From Begonia masoniana (lineage: Eukaryota > Streptophyta > Magnoliopsida > Cucurbitales > Begoniaceae), in the NCBI GenBank assembly GCA_022432975.1, contig CM039506.1:12847506-12911505 (forward strand): a stretch of DNA of 64,000 bases, given 5' to 3'. Shown here in pieces: positions 57,075 to 64,000 of the stretch; the stretch's first letter is position 1; every line of letters begins with the position of its first letter. A program made the position numbers and the translations under genes. Below the pieces are notes generated by a model. That model did no database searches. It saw nothing but the letters and a program-made list of their open reading frames with translations, and was not told the origin of the DNA.

Positions 57075-59339
57075 CCTAGTTCTATGGTAAAATTTATGGT
57101 AGTCACATGGTGGGGTTAATCGTTTTAGTAAGTCTCCCAATTGTAAACTAGGGCGTTTGTTGAGCTCAAAGGGTATAAAATCTCTCTTCATTTGTATAGC
57201 TCTAATATGGCATATAGGAGGACAATATGTAGGGTCAAGGCCATAGGCTATCTTCTTCGCAATTGGGCATGAAAGAAGGCGGGATCCTTCGATACTCGGA
57301 AAAAAATAAGGTGGGGCAATGATCATACTACCTATTCCAAAAATACTTTCCTCACTTAATTCTCTTGTCTATAGATGCCATAATGATATGTCTTCCAAAT
57401 GGCAAGGCATCTCCTTTTCATATAAGGGATTAAGGTGCCACTTGATAAAGGAGGGTTCTTGCTCTGTTATTGACATTAATCCATGTTTCGATAAGAGAAG
57501 ATTTTCTTTTATTTTTCCTTCTTTTCGTGTGGCCTCATCACGAGCCACTTGTTCAGGCGTCATAGGTAGCAAATTGATTTTTCTACCTCAAAAGTTAAAA
57601 GTGTAGTGGTTGAGGAATCCATCGTAGTGTACTCTCCGGTCGTAATGCCATGGTTGTCCTAATAGGATATGGCTGGCACTCATTGAGACAACGTCGCAAA
57701 AAACTGAGTCTTTATATTTTCCTATGGTGAAGACTACAGTTATTTGCTTAGTTATCACATGGTCATTTCTATCATCCAACCAATTTAGCTTGTAAGGTGT
57801 AGGGTGGTTAGTGATTTCCAACCCTAACTTATTTACCATGTCTTGGGAGGCTTCATTGATGCAACTTCCTCCGTCAATGATTAGCGAACAAACCTTGTCC
57901 TTGACTGCGCAACGGCTTTGGAAGAGATTTTCACGTTGACAGTCTTTGTCCACATTTTTAGTAATTAAAGCTCGCCTTGTAACTAACAGTAGGGGTCCTT
58001 CTTGAGTCATGCATTCTTCGACTTCTTGGTCACTCTCCTCTACTATTTCCTCTTCGACTTTATTATACTGAACTTCATCATTTTCACTCTCCCATTCATC
58101 GGTTGATTCCTTAATGACCATCACATGTCAGTTAGAGCATTCGTTAGGATAATGTCCTTTTCCTAGACATTTAAAGCATTGGACATCTCGTGCTCTTGGT
58201 CCTTTTGGTTGGTTTTCTTGGGGTTTGTTTGCTGGTGGGGGATTGTGAGTGGTATGTGGTCCTTTCGGAGGCCAATTTTGATTAAGTGGCCTCTTGTCGT
58301 CATTCTTTGGCGTAGATTTGTCATGGTCAAGATTTCTTGGTGGGAACTTGTTAGGAAAATTGCTCTTACATTTTCTTTTCAATTACCTTTCCACCGTGAG
58401 GACTAATTGGATGACCAAGTCCATAGCCTCAAGTTGTTGCATTTCCACCACATCACCTATCTCATGATTGAGTCCTCGAATAAACCTTGCGATTAGTTGT
58501 TCTTCAGGTTCCTCAATAGCATAGCACATATTGAGTGTCTCAAATTCGGTAAGGTATTCGTCAACGGTGAGGCTATCTTGTCTAAGGTTTTGAAGTTGGT
58601 GAAAAAGCTCATGTCTATAGTGTTGGGGGACAAATCTCATATGCATTAGATCTTTCATTGAATTCCATGTAGAGACGGGGTATCCTATGGATCGCATTCT
58701 TTGGGCTTTAAGGTTGGACCACCATAGTGCAGCGTGACCCGTAAGTTCTAGTGAGGCGAGTTGAATCTTTACTCTCTCAGAGTAATCATGACAACCAAAA
58801 ACTCTCTCAACTTTGTCAACCCAATCCAAAAAAGTGTGTCCATCACACGTTCCATTGAAAAGGGGAATTGTTATTTTAACGTTACGGAGGTCATCGTTGT
58901 CCCTACAATGATTCGGATGATATTACTCTTCATCATATTCCGCCCAATCTTCAGCCTCCGAGTTATAATAACGGTGTCTCCTTCTTTGGAGCACGACCCA
59001 TTCTTCTTCCTCTAAGGGTTGTTGGATAGGGGTTCGATGTCTAGGACGTTCGGTTCTATTCTTAGAGGAGGTTTCTTGTGAAGGATCTCATTCATGGGAT
59101 TCTTGTCGGGGATGGTTTGTCATGTGTTCTTTAAATTGGGCTATCTCAAGGGAAACATTGTTGATTTGTTGAGTGAGGGTGCCAACCAAGCTCATCAAGG
59201 CATTAAGTTGTCCTTGCATGCTTCCTTGCATGCTAGATTCACCCTCGTGACGTGTATATTCTTGAGGGGGAGTGTCCCTAAACCGATTAGGTTCTTGTTG
59301 TTGTGGTGTGTCTTGTGCAAATCCACTTCTATTAGTCAT
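57075..59339 (-). pseudogene. Inner gypsy gag-protease frame with nonsense codons
   Basis: Reading leftward from ATG 59339, one frame holds a Gln-rich start (MTNRSGFAQDTPQQQ), the gag domain (VERVFGCHDYSERVKIQLAS, TGHAALWWSNL, HRHELF-like and VDEYLTEFETL), a CCHC knuckle CFKCLGKGHYPNEC and protease-like LIIDGGSCINEASQDMVNKL with HILLGQPWHYDRRV. Stops interrupt the frame near 59088, 58920, 58380, 58125 and 57586, yet the frame is the same before and after each, so decay was by substitution, not indels. Downstream, to 57075, the frame stays mostly open without a recognised domain. It would have formed the element's particle and matured it. Confidence 0.88.
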
Positions 59340-60424
59340 TAGTAAGTGTTAGGTATTTAAATTTTAAATTCAAATTTTAAGTGTTACCAAACTTAAAATT
59401 TTAATTCTTGTCTAAGTTTCTTCATCATAAATTAGTGATGTGATTATCTAATTAGTGTCTTAGATTAATTTTAGGCACTAAGGGATGAATCCTAGCTAAA
59501 ACGATAATTAATAGAAATCATGCTCACACTTAACTTTAAAATTTGAAGTGATCAAACAACTTAGGAATTTCCACAAACTCTTAGTGAACTACTGTAGAAA
59601 TGTAATTTTCAATAAACGTTCTAATACCACAATTCCAATCCAAATTTCTCAAATCCCTTAATTTTAAATTAGATTTAACTAAGATAATATCAATGCAAAT
59701 TTAATAACTCTCAAAATCAGCAAAGATTAAGATTAAATCACAAGTTGATCAAGGATAACATGCTGTAATTTTCTTTTAACATAACAGAATTTTCAGGCTA
59801 GCATAATGTCCACGTAGCTGATTTCTAGCTCAACTTTGCTACACATTCTCAAAACAACTTTGTGTACTCAAATACTAGCACATAATAGATGATTCATAAG
59901 AGATAAATTTAAGTACAATCAACCATCAATATGTCATGAAAAACCGAACGTGAAATACTAGAAAAACCGAGAAAGAAAAACGCATATAAACCGATTTAGA
60001 ATATGTCATTAAGGCCGATTTTATATGCATCCATATGATCAGATTTTTTATTAGATTATTGGAAAAAAATTAGATAAAAATCATGGTTCAAAACATATCA
60101 CAATATACTAGAAAAACCGAGCCAAAAAAAAAAAAAAAAACATGCCAAAAACCAAAGCAAAATAATAAGGAAACCGAGAAGAAAATGGAGCTTACCTTGG
60201 CTGATTTATACCCTATGTTTTCTTTAAGTTGGAAGGTAATAAAATGAGGGAAAAACATGCTGCAAATATGATGATAAACATAGCTAATATTCAGCAATAA
60301 AACAGAACATAAAGCATTAGAACGAAGAGCGGCTAGCCCCGGTTTTGTGCTAGAGTTTTGGACTCGATAACCATGGTGCCATGGCCGAGCCAAATGCATC
60401 AAAATGCATCGTGGGAAGCACCTT
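59340..60424 (-). other. Leader of the inner gypsy element
   Basis: Untranslated region between primer site and gag start. AT-rich with an (A)n run near 60124-60140. No gene is supported. Confidence 0.6.
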
Positions 60425-61539
60425 GTCTCTGATACCACTTGACACGGTGGCCCTCAGAAAAGGGGCCGTGTAACCCACAAATAAGGCCCAAAAGTGCTCG
60501 GGTAAAAGTGTGCACAAATCCGAGGAGAAAAAGTAACAAAATGGAAAGGAAAATGCAAATGAGTGAGAGTGGTTAGCGGTGTGTTAAGTGGCCGAGAATG
60601 GGAGGGTTAGAATGCCATGAAATGTAAAGAAAATAGAAACAAAGATGAAGGTGATATGTGTATGTGAAAATCCGTGAAGAATGTTAAGGAGATGAAGAGA
60701 AATGCATGAAAAATAAAGTGAAGTGTGTGAGAGTGAGATGGCCGAAAATAAAGGGTGTAAGGTGTGTGAAAATGTGATGGAAATGAACTACCCTTGGCGG
60801 ACCTGAGGAGCTATCTTATGTTGAGCTCTCGGGTGCACGTTTTCTCATAGGAAAACGACAACCGTAGGCTTAGATTTTCTTCCTCGAAGCCCTTAACTCT
60901 CAAGAGAGCAAGGTGAGGGAAACTAAGAGTTAGCCTAGCAACCTTAAGCTAGGATAACAATGGAGGACTTCTCCACTCGATTCAAGAATCGAAGAACACC
61001 CGAAGGGCTTCTAACACTCGATTAGGAAAATAAGAATTTTATAAAAATGGGCAAAAATTCCATACACACACCAATGCTATGCTTAAATGGGAAATCCTAG
61101 GGTGGATGATTGGGTTTGGCAAGGATTGGAGGATGAATTTGGACCATTAGATGCAAGGTAATCAGCGGCCATGAAGGAAGGCATCCGCGCGCGCGCTGCT
61201 GAGTGGTGGGCACTGTCGCGTGCCAATCGTGTGGTCCAGATCACCAGCGATGCGCACCATCAACGGTGAAGAGGAGCGGTCCGCGGGCGCGCCATCTGAA
61301 GGTCCAGAAGCCATCCCGCGATCGGCTATCAGCGGCCCAAATCATGCTTTGTGCGCGCGCTAGATTAGCGACCAGAAGCAGCTGCCCACACGCGCCAACA
61401 CGCTGCTGCCCACGCCTTACGCCGCTGCCCTGTGCACGTCAGCTGGACGGTGGTGATGAAGGCCGAGCCATCTCTTGATCAAAGGATGAAATTTTGCCAA
61501 CTCTTTGATCCATGTTGCCACTAACACTTGTACCTACAA

Positions 61540-61913
61540 TATAACGACCCCTTTTCCCGGTAAGATATTATCCGCTATAGGGATTGGGCCGTAGCACAAT
61601 ATCCTCCCCTCATGGCTTTGTTTGGCGAGGACTTCCCAGTCGGTCACCAAACCTGGTACTACTCTCGCTGAAGCACTTTTAACTTCGGAGTTCTTATGGG
61701 ATCCGTTGCCAATTGTGCTCCAAAACGCGTCTTACTTTCTTGGGAAGGTCTCCTTACATATGTTTCATTTTCACATACCGCCCAAAGCGATGTGGGATTA
61801 TGACGACCCCCTCTTTCTGACCAGGGATTCGCCTACACTCGAGTCCGGGATCCACCCGCAACCCGAGATTTTTCCCGCAGTCGTATTCATACGTACACAT
61901 TTGGGTCATCACA
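61540..61913. mobile_element. Cassandra-type (TRIM) solo LTR with 5S-like sequence
   Basis: Absent from the sister LTR, where CCTGCAAAATCTATACC runs through. Starts TATAACGACCCC (one base from the usual TG start), ends GGGTCATCACA, and is flanked by TACAA (61535-61539) and TGCAA (61914-61918), an almost perfect 5-bp duplication. About 61624-61720 resembles the reverse complement of plant 5S rRNA: GGACTTCCCAG, GGTCACC, GTACTACTCTCGC, TTAACTTCGGAGTTCT and ATGGGATCCG appear in order. 5S-bearing LTRs are the hallmark of Cassandra, a miniature terminal-repeat retrotransposon. Confidence 0.88.
61624..61720 (-). other. 5S rRNA-like segment inside the Cassandra LTR
   Basis: On the minus strand it aligns by eye with most of a 5S rRNA, including the region of the internal polymerase III promoter, with several substitutions. 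It is a retrotransposon component, not a member of a 5S array. Confidence 0.8.
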
Positions 61914-62343
61914 TGCAAAATTCATACCTTAAGAGTGGGCTCTTCTTTGAGCCAAGGCTTCCTTTGAGTCCAATTTGTAGAGTAGATAATTAATAAGTGT
62001 TGAAAGTCTCTTTAACTTGGTTGGCCAAGTCTTCAACCCATCATCCACCAACATACATCTAATCATAACCACACAATCTAATACATGATGCAAATATAAT
62101 AATCCAGACAAAAAGACTAGAGTATGCCAATTGATTGCAAAACCAAAAAGTATATTAATTCATAGGCCGAGAAGACAAATTTCCATGGGCCAAGTGGTGC
62201 TCTCTCCCAAGTGCTCCAAATGAGGTCTCCAACGAGATCAACTTCCTGCAAGAAAAGAAATTACATTCATTAGTAGCAATGCTAAGTAATTTATGGGCCT
62301 TGGACATTGATCTATCTTTGGGCCTCCTTGGCACATCATGGAG

Positions 62344-64000
62344 CCACGACATTGGATAAAGTGCCGATAGTTGTGAATTTTTAGATGTTTTTTCTGACGA
62401 CCTGACAAAATTACCACCTATGAGAGATGTGAAATTCTGCCTTGATCTGCTACCTGGAACGGCGCCGATCTCTAAAGCTCCTTATAGAATGGCGCTAAGC
62501 AAATTAAAGGAGTTAAAAACTCAACTTGATGATTGGATGATGAAAAGATTTATTCAACCGAGTTTCACACCCTAGGGAGCACCGGTACTATTTGTGAAGA
62601 AAAAAGACGGATCGATACGGATGTGCATAGACTATTGAGAGCTTAACAAAGTCACTATTAAGAACAAGTATCCGCTGCAAAGAATCGACGATTTATTTGA
62701 TCAATTAAAGGGAGCAGCGGTTTTCTTGAAGATAGATCTCAGATCCGGCTATTATCAACTAAGAATTAAGGAAGCTAATGTGTTCAAAATGGAGTTTCGC
62801 ACAAGATATGACCACTTTAAATTTAGAGTCATGCCATTTGGATTGAGTAATGTACTAGCCGTATTTATGGATTTAATTAATTGGATTTTCAAGACATTTT
62901 TGGATGACTTCGTAATAATCTTTGTTGACGACATCCTTATCTACTCGAAGGATAAAGAGGAACATAAAGAACAGTAAAGGATTATTTTATCAACATTGTG
63001 ATGTGAAAAATTATATGCAAAATTTTCAAAGTGTAAATTTTGGATGGAGAAGGTGAATTTCCTTGGCCACATTATTTTAAAGAATGGTATAACAGTGGAC
63101 CCAGTGAAAAATGAAGCTGTTAGTAAATGTCTTCAACCAAAGAACGCAGCTGAGATAAGAAGTTTTCTTGGTCTTGCGGGGTATTATCAGAGATTCGTAG
63201 AAGGATTTTCATCTTTCGTCAACCCGCTTACGAAGCTAAGCAAGAAATGTGCCAGTATTTATGAACTGAAGAGTGCGAACAAAGCTTTTAGAAGCTAAAG
63301 AAAAAATTGATTTCAGCACCTATACTTACTATACCATCTGGATCAGGAAAATTTGTGGTGTATAGTGACGTTTCAAAGTATGGACTGAGATGTGTTCTCA
63401 TGCAGGAAGGAAAGGTTTAGCCTATGCCTCGAGACAATTGAATGATCACAAGAAGAACTACCAACTTATAATTTGGAGCTTGTAGTGGTGGTTCATGCAT
63501 TAAAGATTTGGAGACACTATCTTTATGGAGAAAGATGCAAACTTTATACCGATCATAAAAGTCTAAAGTTCTTTCTAACTCGGAAGGATCTAAAAATGTG
63601 GTAACGCAGATGGTTGGAACTAGTAAAAGACTATGATTGCAAGATTATTTACCATCATGGCAAGACTAATGTTGTAGCTGATGCATTGAGTAGGAAAGCA
63701 TCGTCGCAAGTTTCATCGTTGCGACGGATTCCAGAAAAGTTAACTGAAGAGATGCAGAAATATGGTATCGAAGTGGTACTATTTGGATTTTTGGAAAAAC
63801 TGTCTGCTATGACGCTTCAACCAAGTTTGCTTGAGCAAATAAAAGATAAACAACGCGGCGACATATTTATTTGCAAGGTGAAAGGTGAATTAGAAGCTAG
63901 AAAAGTTTCAGAATTCTCTATGTCGAATGACGGGATAATCAAATTAAAAAAGAGATGTGTATACCTGATGATGCAAGATTGAAGAGAGAAATATTGAAGG
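62344..64000 (+). pseudogene. Gypsy reverse transcriptase-RNase H remnant (+)
   Basis: Continues the outer element after the nested insertion. Visible in order: [57 protein letters not shown], the catalytic box [10 protein letters not shown] (about 62920-62950), NFLGHIILKNGITVDP, IRSFLGLAGYYQRFVEGFS and, in RNase [11 protein letters not shown] and HGKTNVVADALSRK. Stops fall near 62574, 62637, 62975, 63296 and 63601, with frame changes between blocks, so it is dead. The integrase start would lie just past the window. Confidence 0.92.

Larger units (their letters stand above)
51396..62338 (-). mobile_element. Inner gypsy-type retrotransposon with both LTRs
   Basis: A perfect 5-bp duplication TGGAG (51391-51395 and 62339-62343) brackets two LTRs starting TGACAYGGTGGCCC and ending TTGGCACATCA. 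Orientation is minus: a primer site (TGGTATCAGAGAC on the minus strand, 60425-60437) adjoins the right LTR, and a polypurine tract (CAGAGGGGA on minus, 54208-54216) adjoins the left. Gag-protease lies at 57588-59339 on minus; no reverse transcriptase, RNase H or integrase was found, so the copy is internally deleted or belonged to a non-autonomous family. Three later insertions sit inside it. Confidence 0.93.
60440..62338 (-). repeat. 5' LTR of the inner gypsy element (right end)
   Basis: Matches the left LTR from TGACACGGTGGCCC to TTGGCACATCA. Length is 1899 bp including a 374-bp Cassandra-type LTR and its small target duplication. Confidence 0.92.
49706..64000 (+). mobile_element. Outer Ty3/gypsy retrotransposon, running off the window
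   Basis: Starts with TGGTATCAGAGC (49706-49717), the plant initiator-tRNA-Met primer site. Broken gag, knuckle and protease sequence lie to 51390, and reverse transcriptase and RNase H from 62344 to the window end. It is split by a complete 10.9-kb gypsy element with target duplication TGGAG. The 3' part and 3' LTR are outside the window. Confidence 0.85.

Noticed and set aside
61624..61720. A functional 5S rRNA gene
   Set aside because: Single, diverged copy lying inside a Cassandra-type LTR with its own target duplication, not in a tandem 5S array.

Overview
This is nuclear DNA of a flowering plant, probably a eudicot. It is AT-rich, the genes carry introns with plant-type splice sites, and both intact genes encode plastid proteins. 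Most of the window is nested transposable elements. Two protein-coding genes look intact: MRL1 (+ strand, 19160-30460, 19 exons), a pentatricopeptide-repeat protein that protects plastid rbcL mRNA, and a single-exon plastid amidophosphoribosyltransferase (- strand, 39770-41422), which starts purine synthesis.

Left block (1-18.0 kb). A Mutator-like element (2276-10861) has terminal inverted repeats of about 330 bp and a perfect 9-bp target duplication. It carries a decayed MULE transposase gene on + and a second, unrelated gene on -, which converge in the middle. Both ends hold an array of short CGGACGGAC hairpins. A 2.17-kb solo LTR sits inside the transposase. Next comes a Ty1/copia element whose 1149-codon polyprotein frame is open but has a shortened gag, and whose 5' LTR is not recognisable.

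Middle block (18-42 kb). MRL1 has a duplicated exon-1/intron-1 segment in its 5' region and a truncated LINE in intron 11. Downstream lies an internally deleted copia-type element with short LTRs. It is flanked by an unusual 68-bp direct repeat, and a gypsy-type solo LTR has inserted in its 3' LTR. A 772-bp tandem duplication follows, then the amidophosphoribosyltransferase gene. Two foldback elements stand back to back just upstream of that gene's TATA box; one carries a fragment of an SMXL (Clp/D53-like) gene.

Right block (43-64 kb). A decayed copia LTR is followed by another solo LTR, then a decayed Ty3/gypsy element on + that runs past the window edge. That element is split by an 11-kb gypsy element on -, which itself holds two solo LTRs and a Cassandra-type LTR with an embedded 5S rRNA-like sequence. 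The order of insertion can be read from target-site duplications at almost every level.
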